From contig NMRB01000105.1 in NCBI GenBank assembly GCA_002633025.1, forward strand, positions 2,153 to 66,152: a stretch of DNA of 64,000 bases. The letters are read 5' to 3'. Positions 33,101-38,520 of the stretch are shown here, in pieces; within the stretch, counting starts at the first letter, position 1, and the number at the start of each line of letters is the position of its first letter. The notes under the pieces were generated by a model. That model had not been told where the DNA came from. It ran no database searches and saw nothing but the letters and a program-made list of their open reading frames with translations. Position numbers and translations under genes: made by a program. This DNA comes from Notospermus geniculatus (taxonomy: Eukaryota > Nemertea > Pilidiophora > Heteronemertea > Lineidae).

Positions 33101-35426
33101 AGACTCCTTAAGGACTTTAACTCTGGTCCAATATCTATCATTGTCAGTGAATTCTACCAGATTTTTTATCTCCTGCATTCTTGAGCAAAGAATCTACTTA
33201 CATGGATTATAAACAAACAGATATCCCCATTTACTGTCTCTTTTTCCTTTAGAGTTTGATGCACGACACATGTACTCCCCATGCACTAACATAGGATCCC
33301 CACCCTGGTGGAACACATGGTTCTCAGTCACTGGATTGAAGATGTACTTCTGACTTGTACCAATAGGTCTACCCTCCCAGTTCTGCACACCAGTTGCATC
33401 CGTGGAGTACTTATACCATTTATATTTAATTGTACCAGCATCAGTTTGATAAGCATCACAGACCAGTTCCCGGTAGGATCCAATAGCAGCAGGTTCAAAC
33501 CCAGACAACACTGGCGTCTTGGGGGGAACTGAAATAACAATATGAATAGAATTTGCCTGAAAAAATTAGCAAAATAATGAACATGGATTCAACTCAATCA
33601 TCAGCTTCATCTCAGTAAGCGAAAGTTTTAATGTATGTCTAAGCCCGGTGGTCGAGTGGTTAGCAAGCTTGACTACCAACTGTACAATGGGTCGGCGCGG
33701 GTTCGACTCCGGGCGAAGGCATGTACAAAAAGTTGTGAAACATTAATGCAGGGTCCGTCGGACGGGACTAAAAGCCGTGGTTCCTTGTACCTGAGTGTCT
33801 ATGCCAGGGCAAGTAAAAGACCCCACACAGGTGGACAGTAGCCTGTCGTGGACTCCATACCTCCGGCAAAAATCCAACAGGGTTACAACGCCGGTAATGA
33901 TATCTATACAATAAAAGGGAAAGCGTGAATTTGTGTTAGCAGTTTCCTCCGAATGTGTGCGAGATACACGAAATATCCTGGCTGTAAACGGTACTCCGTA
34001 GTTCGCAGAGTAAAATGATATATTTGTCGTCGGAGAAAAAGCATCCCAAGGTTGATTTTATGGCGATTTTCATTCGCGAGTGCGTCACTGTTTCGAGTGC
34101 TGGGAACCCCCCGTTCGTGACGTCACGGGATACCTGTTCTCATGGTGACGCCAATCAGCGTCGGCCTTATCAGCTTCCTCATACGTCACGAATCGGCCTG
34201 TCGTCGACGCGTATGACGTCGGTCATTCAGTGATGACGTCGTCATGTCTCAACGGAATGTGACGTTGAAACGGTCTACACTGAATGACTGACGTCATTCG
34301 TGTCGACGACCGGCTGATTTGTGACGTATGATGATGTTGATTTGCACGACGCTGATTGGCGATACCATGGGAACGGGGTATCCCGTGACGTCATGGGCGG
34401 GATTTCCCCAGCACTCGAAACAGTGACGAAATCGACGAAAGAATATAGGTCATAGGTCATCGCCGCGGAAACCTGGGTTTATATGACGTCATGTTGTCAC
34501 ACGCCGTGCAACTGACGCTTCCCTGTGAACTGCAGCTGTCCCGCCGATTTGTGATTGGGGATACCATTGTGAGTGGTGAATTCACTGGCCAGAATGTCAT
34601 GATTCCTTGGCGGGCCTAGAATCACCATGCTTCTTGCATGGGCAGCTGGGACCCTCCGTGCATGCGTGGGGTGCTCATTAGTAGGAAAATCCGACCTGAA
34701 AATCCCAGTCGACAGCAACTAATCTTTAGGTAGGCTAATTGGTATCAATAGAAATTCACCCGTCATTTGGGATTCTACAGTGACTTCGACATGATTTTGT
34801 GGCCCCCTAGCTGCCTGTGCCACATCTACCCGTCCGTAGGACGGGTACCATGCTAGTAGATATAGAAAATTACAATACATGTACATGTAACTGATCCAAC
34901 ACTTCTGCAAGAGCCTGGGCCTACTGGGACTCCCACTTTCATTTTGTCAGCAGTGTGATAAGCATTTGACTCGGTACTGGGTTCCACACCTGTGTGGGGC
35001 CCCTCATTTCCTAAATCACATGAACATGTCATGTCAGTCATTCAAAAGAATATAAAAACATGTTATCTGTGTTCCCGGTCTGTGTTTGCTCGGTAATGAC
35101 TGAAATTCCAGAATAAGGCAGAAATAACAAACACAAGCACTTTCTTCAATGACTATCATCAATTTAACTTATCAATGGCAGTGCAGGGATGCTAGTAGCT
35201 CCACACTGGTGTAGGTGGCATTACAAGCCAGTCTCCTTGCGTAGATGATCCATTCCAAAACCAGTTACAACATCAACTACTCCATATCCACGATCCACCA
35301 GAATAGAAAACATATCCAGCTGAAATGCGACAGAGAAATGTTGTCTATAGTTTACTTACCGAGGCCATGAATAGAAAGAAGGTTTGCTGTGGTCACAACC
35401 AGGAAGATGGAAAAGTAGAACATCAT
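8964..35426 (-). CDS. IgSF gene A: 10-Ig receptor with multi-tyrosine tail (whole coding span)
   Basis: Twenty-one coding exons join with consistent phases to 4578 bases, 1525 residues. Layout by residue: signal peptide 1-22; ten Ig domains 23-1026; FN3 1027-1125; FN3-like membrane-proximal domain 1126-1210; transmembrane helix about 1219-1246; cytoplasmic tail 1247-1525. Nearly all ectodomain introns are phase 1, usual for shuffled Ig domains. Several Ig domains carry a C-x-T-D-S-x-N-P type first cysteine, as in nephrin, SYG-2 and Kirre. The domain order resembles nephrin (8 Ig plus FN3), but the tail is unlike it. The tail holds Y-S-D-V, Y-A-Q-L, Y-A-E-V twice, Y-A-Q-V, Y-A-N-I, Y-E-D-V, Y-T-M-V and Y-A-S-V. 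A type I membrane receptor signalling through SH2 proteins is inferred. Because most exons are symmetric, an extra or skipped exon would not break the frame, so domain count is not certain. Confidence 0.85.
9273..9514. mobile_element. Foldback MITE (TATAGACCTTT ends)
   Basis: The left end tatagacctttccaacaaagat pairs with atctttgttgtaaaggtctata at the right with one mismatch. It lies in the last intron of gene A and carries no gene. Confidence 0.8.
9656..9819 (-). CDS. IgSF gene A, tail exon with three tyrosine motifs
   Basis: The acceptor is CATTATTGCAG. The coding sequence reads GDVYAEVNKPKKGQEPG, then TAVYANINQ, then DNVYEDVRNG. YANI-x8-YEDV has ITAM-like spacing, with valine in place of the final L/I. 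Y-A-N-I also fits a Grb2-type Y-x-N site. The donor is the weak GTCGGT, chosen because the alternative GTATAA would give an immediate stop in the final exon. Phase 1 to 0. Confidence 0.8.
10007..10126 (-). CDS. IgSF gene A, tail exon with YAEV and YAQV
   Basis: The 120-base exon has acceptor TTTGATAG and donor GTAGGT, phase 1 on both sides. It reads GAVYAEVQKKKDPAPVGAEY and then AQVDLSKKRGKK. The two tyrosine motifs are 12 residues apart, within the ITAM spacing range, but both end in valine. The lysine runs are basic linkers. Confidence 0.85.
10436..10528 (-). CDS. IgSF gene A, tail exon with YAQL
   Basis: The 93-base symmetric phase-1 exon has acceptor TCTCTCTAAAG and donor GTAAGA. It encodes GSPEDQTYAQLDRGRNKKKG and then a lysine/glycine linker ending APPAGPG. 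One Y-x-x-L motif lies in an otherwise low-complexity basic segment. Confidence 0.82.
10596..10801. mobile_element. Foldback element, family 3 (TACAGTACAGGTCACAA), diverged copy
   Basis: It begins tacagtgcaggtcacaactg and ends with a diverged inverse near gactgt...gcctgtaccgta. The interior has many cgcaacttac and acgcgtaag words, as in the clearer copy at 25926-26194. Confidence 0.55.
10920..11015 (-). CDS. IgSF gene A, tail exon with YSDV (ITIM form)
   Basis: The 96-base symmetric phase-1 exon has acceptor GTCTTTTTCAG and donor GTGAGT. It encodes GGAKSHPVDSGYSDVELTQE and more. S-G-Y-S-D-V fits the ITIM consensus [S/I/V/L]-x-Y-x-x-[I/V/L] exactly, the only strict match in the tail. Confidence 0.82.
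11782..11850 (-). CDS. IgSF gene A, short tail exon
   Basis: The 69-base symmetric phase-1 exon has acceptor TCATTTTCAG and donor GTATGT. It encodes DFNPYDNERMEMLSPANGSG and then AAVG. Its tyrosine lacks a hydrophobic +3 residue (Y-D-N-E), but N-P-Y-D resembles an NPxY-type phosphotyrosine-binding or endocytic signal. Confidence 0.82.
12668..12935. mobile_element. Foldback MITE, family 1, copy 2 (clearest copy)
   Basis: It begins atagacaaatcccaaatt and ends aatttgggatttgtctat, an exact 18-base terminal inverted repeat. Subterminal arms (gcgcacttccgccgaaat versus atttcggcggaagtgcgc) also pair. Open frames on both strands inside it are by-products of the arms. Confidence 0.88.
13220..13350. 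repeat. Interspersed repeat, minus-orientation copy
   Basis: It contains caacagctgaaatgtac, tgacagcccttgttgatcatt and gattttctagactgcc. These are the inverse complements of phrases at about 8735-8900 and 27940-28085 on the plus strand, so three copies of one family lie in this locus. Confidence 0.7.
13479..13742. mobile_element. TTAA-flanked MITE, intact copy
   Basis: The sequence ttaaagataatgtatcacg at the left and cgtgatacattatctttaa at the right form perfect terminal inverted repeats whose outer TTAA is shared. TTAA duplication is the habit of piggyBac-type transposition, although the inner end (AGATAATG) is not the usual piggyBac CCY end. A second copy is split at 41.07/43.86 kb and a third enters the window at 63964. 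Confidence 0.82.
14082..14140 (-). CDS. IgSF gene A, juxtamembrane tail exon
   Basis: The 59-base exon has acceptor TTCTTGTCAG and donor GTGAGT, phase 2 to 1. It encodes RPERTEGEVNPAFTDVHVDD. Its phase is set by the 19-base microexon before it, which supports both calls. Confidence 0.8.
14241..14485. mobile_element. Foldback MITE, family 1, copy 3
   Basis: It begins atagacaattcccgaatt and ends aattcgagaatcgtct. Internal phrases gcgcacttccgctgaaat and atttcggcggaagtgc pair as inverted arms. It lies in a tail intron of gene A. Confidence 0.78.
14548..14566 (-). CDS. IgSF gene A, 19-base microexon
   Basis: Acceptor TATTTGCAG is followed by 19 bases and donor GTAAGT. It adds GEEMLSR across its joins and changes the phase from 1 to 2, exactly what the next exon needs. 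It is too short to appear as an open frame; the call rests on splice strings and phase. Confidence 0.72.
14791..15174 (-). CDS. IgSF gene A, membrane-proximal FN3-like domain and transmembrane exon
   Basis: The 384-base exon, acceptor TTTCAG, donor GTAAGA, is phase 1 on both sides. Its first about 85 residues (EAPNIQWTVERKGNDVTVKW onward) look like an atypical FN3 fold, with a close cysteine pair in INCGGADCGE. The strongly hydrophobic stretch GGALFFLIILAIVLVVVCVI is followed by basic RKRR, a stop-transfer signal, which orients the tail to the cytoplasm. Confidence 0.88.
15380..15925. repeat. Interspersed element with 3' hairpin GCTCACCTC..GAGGTGAGC
   Basis: It is a non-coding repeat with accttgaaaagtaggtca, cagcgttcaggaggtatg and a gacgacggacgaca run. 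It ends in the hairpin gctcacctcacagaggtgagc followed by taaaaa. The same terminal hairpin type (gagctcaccacaggtgagc) stands at 31667-31686. The mobilisation class is unclear. Confidence 0.5.
15930..16300. repeat. Degenerate interspersed repeat
   Basis: Two related segments repeat: aagaaactttccctcacagaga...aaaatttcaccttgatca and aaggaaccttcccctcatagaga...aaaattcaggttgatca, about 130 bases apart. The 31.7-32.16 kb array shares the gaaccttcc phrase. No coding is supported. Confidence 0.55.
16490..16786 (-). CDS. IgSF gene A, FN3 domain exon
   Basis: The 297-base exon has acceptor CCCATTCAG and donor GTGGGT, phase 1 on both sides. It contains LTAASLTARSVTLIFKSNFS, TFTVEMRTGDGTWEMYEQ and AYEFRVKAVNSYGDSAYGD, the typical B, C and F/G strand pattern of fibronectin type III. 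The canonical YxFRVxAxNxxG signature is clear. Confidence 0.88.
16966..17212. mobile_element. Foldback MITE, family 1, copy 4
   Basis: It begins atagacgattctcgaatt and ends aatttgggatttgtctat. It shares internal phrases with the copies at 4022, 12668 and 14241 (gcgcacttctgccgaaat; gtggggttctctgcgtca also occurs in copy 3). Confidence 0.78.
18815..19214. repeat. Direct 200-base duplication inside the LTR remnant
   Basis: Segments 18815-19014 and 19015-19214 match base for base except for a few substitutions (for example cattttg versus cgttttg and gcgttca versus gcgatca). The duplication postdates insertion of the element or marks a variant of its interior. Confidence 0.9.
19411..19637 (+). 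mobile_element. 3' LTR of the decayed retrotransposon
   Basis: It starts tgtggcggttgaatattccg and ends ccctcccttcaca. A purine tract lies just upstream, and the 3' half matches 17669-17774. It contains aataaa at 19558. Confidence 0.75.
20672..20912. mobile_element. Foldback element, family 2, short copy
   Basis: The left end aatagactctatcactccaa then agagcgcagcacctgacgg pairs with ccgtcaggtgctgcgctctt and ttggactgatatcgtctatt at the right. Inner arms acagcgtcacgacgtcccg and cgggacgtcgtgacgctgt also pair. Confidence 0.82.
21083..21850 (-). mobile_element. Ty3/gypsy reverse transcriptase fragment
   Basis: About 250 codons without a stop read VRICIDPKDLNKAIRREHYP, KFSVLDAKAGFSQIPLD, LTTFNTPIGRFRWLRLPQGI, and the catalytic-loop equivalent IMDDILIGG in place of the common YxDD. 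It continues into VRRFLGIIQYVSKFLEN and APILQIYD, then stops before RNase H. These are palm, thumb and connection parts of a Ty3/gypsy polymerase. It lies in the intron after the Ig10 exon, in the same orientation, and begins within about 20 bases of that exon's donor. No LTR is seen beside it, so it is a 5'- and 3'-truncated fragment. Confidence 0.88.
21866..22159 (-). CDS. IgSF gene A, Ig domain 10
   Basis: The 294-base exon has acceptor TCATTTCAG and donor GTAAGT, phase 1 on both sides. It reads KAKWNPDFPEVVRVASKLGE, then NVTWIDEDNNP and DDYGEYTANVTNDVG. It keeps the D-x-G-x-Y signature but lacks the two usual disulfide cysteines, so it is an I-set-like domain without the canonical bond. 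Confidence 0.86.
22711..22974 (-). CDS. IgSF gene A, Ig domain 9
   Basis: The 264-base exon has acceptor TTTCAG and donor GTAAGT. Cysteines lie in VTLTCEASGGNP and GRYRCRVVNYS; the tryptophan is in YSWYYNNKE. It ends in LNLDILC and is phase 1 on both sides. Confidence 0.88.
23203..23950. mobile_element. pogo/Tigger-type inverted-repeat element, 748 bases
   Basis: It starts cagtggaaccccggtaacac and ends gaccggggttccactg, flanked by TA on each side. The subterminal gaccacccacgggac and ggtcgtgttagcggggtggtc words recur inverted at the far end. TA duplication and CAGTGGAACC ends are typical of non-autonomous pogo/Tigger (Tc1/mariner) elements. No transposase frame is present. Confidence 0.8.
24033..24350 (-). 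CDS. IgSF gene A, Ig domain 8
   Basis: The 318-base exon has acceptor CTGCTTCAG and donor GTAAGT. It holds FQIVCETDSANPAAGIEFYR and DNQAVFQCKMNKGSN; the usual tryptophan is replaced by phenylalanine (IEFYR). Phase 1 on both sides. Confidence 0.88.
24515..24695. repeat. GGATCC-end interspersed repeat
   Basis: It has ggtggatccaccgttttaga, a G run, and aatttcagaacttcatggtcaat followed by tttacagatttgttggct. Relatives of the last phrases occur at 22.33 and 53.94 kb in the inverse. A single n at 24665 marks an uncertain base. Confidence 0.55.
24724..25035 (-). CDS. IgSF gene A, Ig domain 7
   Basis: The 312-base exon has acceptor CCTCGTTCCAG and donor GTATGT. It has SKTITCRTTSSSNPAVSVSV and NGAKYICTFTYAST; valine stands where the core tryptophan is expected (VSVSVKKK). 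Phase 1 on both sides. Confidence 0.87.
25567..25869 (-). CDS. IgSF gene A, Ig domain 6
   Basis: The 303-base exon has acceptor ATATTTACAG and donor GTAAGT. It contains VTIKCETDSSNSGSPETMSW, DNQAKYECKIDKTS and VTITVYC. C, W and C are in the expected order. Phase 1 on both sides. Confidence 0.88.
25926..26194. mobile_element. Foldback element, family 3, with short internal repeats
   Basis: The ends tacagtacaggtcacaattg and caattgtgacctgtactgta are exact inverse complements. The interior is packed with gcgtaactcgc, cgtaagtcacgcgtaac and similar ten-base words in both orientations. It lies in the intron upstream of Ig6. Confidence 0.88.
26654..26992 (-). CDS. IgSF gene A, Ig domain 5
   Basis: The 339-base exon has acceptor CATTTCAG and donor GTAAGT. 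It holds VKTFRCETDESNPITSIKWY and GVTVRCQSKFGLNG. The first-cysteine phrase matches those of Ig6 and Ig8, showing these domains arose by internal duplication. Phase 1 on both sides. Confidence 0.88.
27940..28090. repeat. Interspersed repeat (gatcaacaagggctgtcag family)
   Basis: It contains gaatgatcaacaagggctgt, ctgtttacctgttac, tgaaatgtgcaggttcac and cctggactgcctcaca. The same order is seen at about 8735-8900 and, inverted, at 13220-13350. A local run of ggggacgaatttt repeats (27824-27930) precedes it. Confidence 0.7.
28320..28457. repeat. Inverted repeat with 50-base arms
   Basis: The left arm cagtgactgccttttgaggc continues through gagctgttttc and gggcccctcgtgaacaatag. The right arm is the inverse, ending gcctcaaaaggcagtcactg. 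An extra attgttcacgagggg sits in the loop, so the word occurs three times. Confidence 0.85.
29111..29390. mobile_element. Foldback element (ACGGTTGTTGTCGT ends)
   Basis: The left end acggttgttgtcgt pairs with acgacaataaccgt. Inner arms ttacccagcaccaagctggg and cccagcttggtgctgggcaa, then ttacccagtttgaaattg and caatttcaaactgggtaa, also pair. It lies in the intron between Ig4 and Ig5 and has no coding content. Confidence 0.82.
29588..29848 (-). CDS. IgSF gene A, Ig domain 4
   Basis: The 261-base exon has an acceptor ending CTTTCAG and donor GTAAGT. It reads KPDSLVVSSGKTSSHVGETD, TFSCRATGSKPTPPLKIYF and NQAVYYCDCEATLSGSAW. There is an extra cysteine beside the second core cysteine. Phase 1 on both sides. 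Confidence 0.87.
30626..30874 (-). CDS. IgSF gene A, Ig domain 3
   Basis: The 249-base exon, acceptor TTTCAG and donor GTAAGT, contains no methionine start and is recognised by content. It reads VQPGTPQITGFPSGPVLVGT, LNLKCVASPPGDTYNWCKDN and DSAGVYKCVARNGD. An additional cysteine follows the core tryptophan (NWCKD). Phase 1 on both sides. Confidence 0.87.
31690..32171. repeat. 145-base tandem repeat, 3.3 copies
   Basis: The phrase aaagcaatcc begins at 31690, 31835, 31980 and 32125, an exact 145-base step. Each unit holds ttaaatgagcggaaaccgaa (or a variant) and full units also atggcggccatattggat-type sequence. It lies in the Ig2 to Ig3 intron. Confidence 0.92.
32189..32260. repeat. (ACGA)n microsatellite
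   Basis: Acga units repeat with occasional acgc variants, directly after the 145-base array. Read on the minus strand it gives an artefactual SFVR repeat running on from the Ig2 exon frame; it is intronic. Confidence 0.95.
32354..32698 (-). CDS. IgSF gene A, Ig domain 2
   Basis: The 345-base exon has acceptor TGTTGTTTCAG and donor GTGAGA. It reads SLYTVSVSPPNPTVGSTFTV, NCYILNPHDPSGYTVTWTKR and SDSGYWICTDTGLSCGSNPV. The region between the C and F strands is long and has two extra cysteines (LGCRPP, SSCSK) that could form a second bond. Phase 1 on both sides; the open frame past 32354 is read-through into the microsatellite. Confidence 0.87.
33202..33528 (-). CDS. IgSF gene A, Ig domain 1
   Basis: The 327-base exon has acceptor GTTATTTCAG and donor GTAAGT. 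It opens VPPKTPVLSGFEPAAIGS, with cysteines in RELVCDAYQ and GEYMCRASNS. It is the same length and phase as the first Ig exon of gene B. The two proteins match at the start, in IFNPVTE-HVFHQ and at the end, but differ in two compensating 5-residue length changes. Confidence 0.88.
33643..33915 (+). repeat. tRNA-derived SINE
   Basis: The head gcccggtggtcgagtggtta has a tRNA A-box, and gggttcgactccgggc closes it with a B-box and a 3' strand that pairs with GCCCGG. The body continues agccgtggttccttgtacct, gtctatgccagggcaagta and ggtggacagtagcctg. The same body, in minus orientation, lies at 52596-52858. It stands in the first coding intron of gene A. Confidence 0.82.
34084..34428. mobile_element. 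Foldback element (CGTCACTGTTTCGAGTGCTGG ends)
   Basis: Ends gtcactgtttcgagtgctgg and ccagcactcgaaacagtgac are exact inverse complements. Inner arms include acgccaatcagcgtcg with cgacgctgattggcga and tgacgtcattcgtgtcgacg with its partner. It is rich in tgacgtca words, which may look like CRE sites but belong to the element. Confidence 0.85.
35360..35426 (-). CDS. IgSF gene A, signal-peptide exon with start codon
   Basis: Acceptor TTTTCTCTCCCAG directly precedes ATGATG. The peptide MMFYFSIFLVVTTANLLSIH plus GLG is a hydrophobic signal sequence. The donor is GTAAGT in phase 1. The homologous exon of gene B has the same length, phase and upstream acceptor. Confidence 0.9.
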
Positions 35427-35520
35427 CTGGGAGAGAAAACAGAATTACAGTGTAATTAATTACATGTATAGCCTAATAAAAGCCTGTAATTATAGTAAAG
35501 TTGAGGAATTGAATGAAGAG

Positions 35521-35555
35521 ACAACCAGGAAGAACATTATCTGAGAGGGAAAACA
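35521..35555 (-). pseudogene. Relic of a duplicated signal-peptide exon start
   Basis: acaaccaggaaga then aacattatctgagagggaaa repeats the acceptor and start region of the exon at 35360-35426 in shortened form. Here the CATCAT that encodes the two methionines is CATTAT, and about 11 bases are missing. It looks like a decayed local duplicate. Confidence 0.6.
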
Positions 35556-35614
35556 CAAGATCTGATATTGGAGCGATATAGGCCTATAATAGTAATGAAA
35601 ACAGTAAAGAGCTC

Positions 35615-36003
35615 CATCACAGAAAAAAGAAATCAACTCAAGTGGAGACTCAAAGTCTCACTATGGGACAAAATGGTTCGGAATACTTTTTGATTCAAAA
35701 TGAAACAGAAAATATTTCGGCCCGAGACAATGACATCAATCTGAGTTGTGATCTCAGAATGAGACTGTCAGTCTCTCGGCCCAAAATATTTTCCGTTTCA
35801 TTTTGAGACAAAAGGTATTTGGAACCATTTTGTCCCCATAGCGAGACTTTGGGCCGTATTTTAGAATGTTCCTTAACATTAAGGTCTATAATTGTTCTCG
35901 ATGGTGTTACAATATAGACTTAAGGTTGGCCTTAACGTTAAGGAACGTTCTAAAATACGATCCTTTGAGTCTCCACTCGAGTTGATTTCTTTTTTCTGTG
36001 ATG
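35615..36003. mobile_element. Large foldback element carrying a nested element
   Basis: The outer ends catcacagaaaaaagaaatc and gatttcttttttctgtgatg pair. The arms run through gagtggagactca-type sequence and ctcggcccaaaatattttccg. The right arm is interrupted by the 113-base element at 35851-35963; without it the two arms match. Confidence 0.85.
35851..35963. mobile_element. Nested 113-base foldback element with TTT target duplication
   Basis: It starts gggccgtattttagaatgtt and ends gaacgttctaaaatacgatcc. TTT stands on both sides (35848-35850, 35964-35966), and the uninterrupted partner arm of the host element shows the empty site. Confidence 0.85.
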
Positions 36004-36298
36004 TATGTGAGAAAAATACCACACACATGACACACAAAACGCCTCAACTTTTTCGTCAATAGTAAAACAATTGAGAGACTGAATCACTGACTGGATCCAG
36101 CACTGGCATCAGAAAAAAGAGGGCGCGGCTTTTGATCATGGGACACTAGAGCCTGAATGGTTGATTTTCCTGGTCAAATGCAAGGAATTTCAACAAAATA
36201 GAGGCGGGGCATGCCCCTTCCACCCCCATCTAACTTCGGCCCTGTGAATGAAATAGGCGTATAGATCAGATCCATATAAATTGTTGCAGTTTCTCTGA

Positions 36299-36469
36299 NN
36301 NNNNNNNNNNNNNNNNNNNNNNNNNNNNNNNNNNNNNNNNNNNNNNNNNNNNNNNNNNNNNNNNNNNNNNNNNNNNNNNNNNNNNNNNNNNNNNNNNNNN
36401 NNNNNNNNNNNNNNNNNNNNNNNNNNNNNNNNNNNNNNNNNNNNNNNNNNNNNNNNNNNNNNNNNNNNN
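36299..36469. other. Assembly gap (171 n)
   Basis: An unbroken run of n, flanked on the right by a long G run (36472-36486), a plausible cause of the gap. Frames drawn through it have no meaning. Confidence 0.99.
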
Positions 36470-36727
36470 CCGGGGGGGGGGGGGGGCAAGGGGGCAGGAG
36501 CCCCTTCCATGGTCTGAAGTGTGCTTGTTGCCCCCCGGTGTTGCCCCCTTTGCAGAGCCTTAATTTTCATTCAAGAGATAACAGTCATGCTTGAAATCGA
36601 CGACATAGGCCTAGGTCTAGTGTCAGCTTTATTCATAAAAGATCATTCTACACAAGGTCTAGGCCAGGCCAGCTAGCTACCGGTAGAGGCATCATACTAA
36701 AACCAGCAGTTTCCTCTGCCTGCTTAC

Positions 36728-36830
36728 CTTGCTCTGTTGAAATCAGACCGGGACTTCTTGTGAAAACGGTAATTGGACGGACGCACACTCAGTTATTGAG
36801 TCGCATGCTTTTCCGATCATGCTGTCAGTC
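36728..36830 (-). promoter_or_regulatory. IgSF gene A, putative 5' UTR leader exon and upstream region
   Basis: On the minus strand CCGGTCTGATTTCAACAGAG is followed by CAAG and donor GTAAGCAGGCAGAGG, as at gene B near 4818. Similarity between the loci extends to about 36830. This would make a 1.3 kb first intron before the start codon at 35426. The promoter itself cannot be placed; no clear TATA box is visible. Confidence 0.55.
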
Positions 36831-36849
36831 AGAATGAGAATGTTTGAAT

Positions 36850-38520
36850 GAGTTTGTACACAGATCTCTCGGCTGATCAAGATACCAGTATCGAAATACT
36901 TCCTTGTTTTTGGTTCCAATAATCGATAAAAGATGGCGCGTTTCCCGCGTTTTAAGCCCCAATGCATTGTGGGAACAGCAACGACTCCGCGAAGGCAGGG
37001 AACTTCCAGCATTGAAGGTCCTATGGCCAGAGGCTCAATAAACAGAGAAAAACAAAACCTATCTCTGAACAACTTGATATCCCGCTCAAAAGTCGAAATA
37101 GCAGGTGGGATATACTTCACGCCCACTGGGTCCGCCGAAATGTAAGTTCGCATTCTGGCTCACAATCGGTGCTGCCATCTGCACTAATGAAATGAAATGA
37201 AATTTTATTGCCAAATACAATGAAGTAGGCCTACATGAGGTAACGTCACTTCCGATCGGGAATTATAAACTTTATCCGATGGAGACACCATTCCTGCGAT
37301 CCCCGCAGAATATTCCCCTTCGAGAATTTTTGAGAAATGATCATTGAATATTCTAGGCCTACTTGAGAAAAAGCTTTGAAACTGGCAGTGTTGCAGAAGG
37401 CAGACAACCAGTCTGAGTCGGGCAGGTGAAGAAGGGAATTAATTGGAATACTGAATTAATTGGAATACTGAATTAATTGGAATACTGAATTAATTGGAAT
37501 ACTGAATTAATTGAAATACTGAATTAATTGGAATACTCTCCCTACATTGTTTTGTGGAGGATTAAAGTGACAGAAATCATTAATCTTCGGATAGAATCTC
37601 TTCTTCTAGTTTGCAAACACTTTAGACAACTTTCCCTTTCCTATCCGCGGGACCTTGAATGGTGACTGTCTATAGGCTACTTAGACTATGTAACCCCGGC
37701 CTGCACAGCCAATGATCTATCCGACTTTGGGACCACATAAAAACCACGTGGCTTCCACAACACAATATTGATTACCTTCAGTGGTCGGTGGGCTTCTTGA
37801 AATATTTATCTCTCGATATTTTAGCCTCGAATCCGAGTTCATCACATACAGTCAGCAGGAATATTGTCATCACTGGCAAGGGGGTGAAACCAGTTATAGA
37901 CGGCCCAGCGTCTGACGCAATTGCAACTGCTGCATAACAATATAATGTAAGTAATATCCTCCTTTTTTTCCGGCTACGGTGCAGTGACCTGCTGATGGTG
38001 CAACATGCATCTCCAAGCGAATTTGACATCATTCCGAATTTCAAACATCAGACAAAACTTCAACAGTCACATAGGGTCAGTTGTGGGGAGAGGAAGAGTG
38101 CGTTTAGCATATAACCTGATCCTCTCATACCTTCGCGAGTAACACGAAGTTTCGAACCCGACACCACTTGGACATGATCGGAGATTATGGTGCTGTAGGC
38201 CTACTGCGTCAATGTGATGCATGGGAATGATTCAGCAGCGAAAACAACTGAAACTTAATTGGTGCAGTTTTAAAACGGAGACCAGGGCCGTATTTAACTT
38301 TTTGGTCCAGGGGGGCAGAAGCCTCTCGGGGGGGNCCGTTTTTGCCCAAAATCCGCATGAAAATCACGTTTTTTGGTTGGCTCAGGGGGGGGGGCAACTG
38401 CCCCCCTCGCCCCCCTTTAAATACGGCCCTGGGGACATTCACACCACAACCTGATCCATTCATGTCATGAAAATTACTTGCATCAACGTTCAACACAATC
38501 AGAAATTGGCAGAAACATAA
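36850..38520. other. Upstream non-genic DNA with small repeats
   Basis: Open frames on both strands (for example minus 36743-37153 and 37778-38044) show no recognisable domain. A degenerate G-rich repeat lies at 38285-38435, with agggccgtatttaactt and aaatacggccctg ends and one n at 38335. I see no convincing exon. Confidence 0.5.
37436..37537. repeat. 17-base tandem repeat, six copies
   Basis: The unit gaattaattggaatact repeats six times, with one G-to-A change in the fifth copy. It is non-coding. Confidence 0.95.

Noticed and set aside
34084-34428. Clusters of TGACGTCA, like CRE/ATF sites.
   Set aside because: They are parts of the arms of a foldback element; the same words recur in unrelated foldbacks.
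36190-36570. Long frame spanning the 171-n gap, and similar frames across 48996-49947.
   Set aside because: Open only because n codons cannot encode stops.
37778-38044. Minus-strand frame with an Ig-start-like phrase (PSITGFTPLPV...TVCDE).
   Set aside because: It stops soon after, lacks the tryptophan and second cysteine, and has no pyrimidine-rich acceptor. Probably chance.
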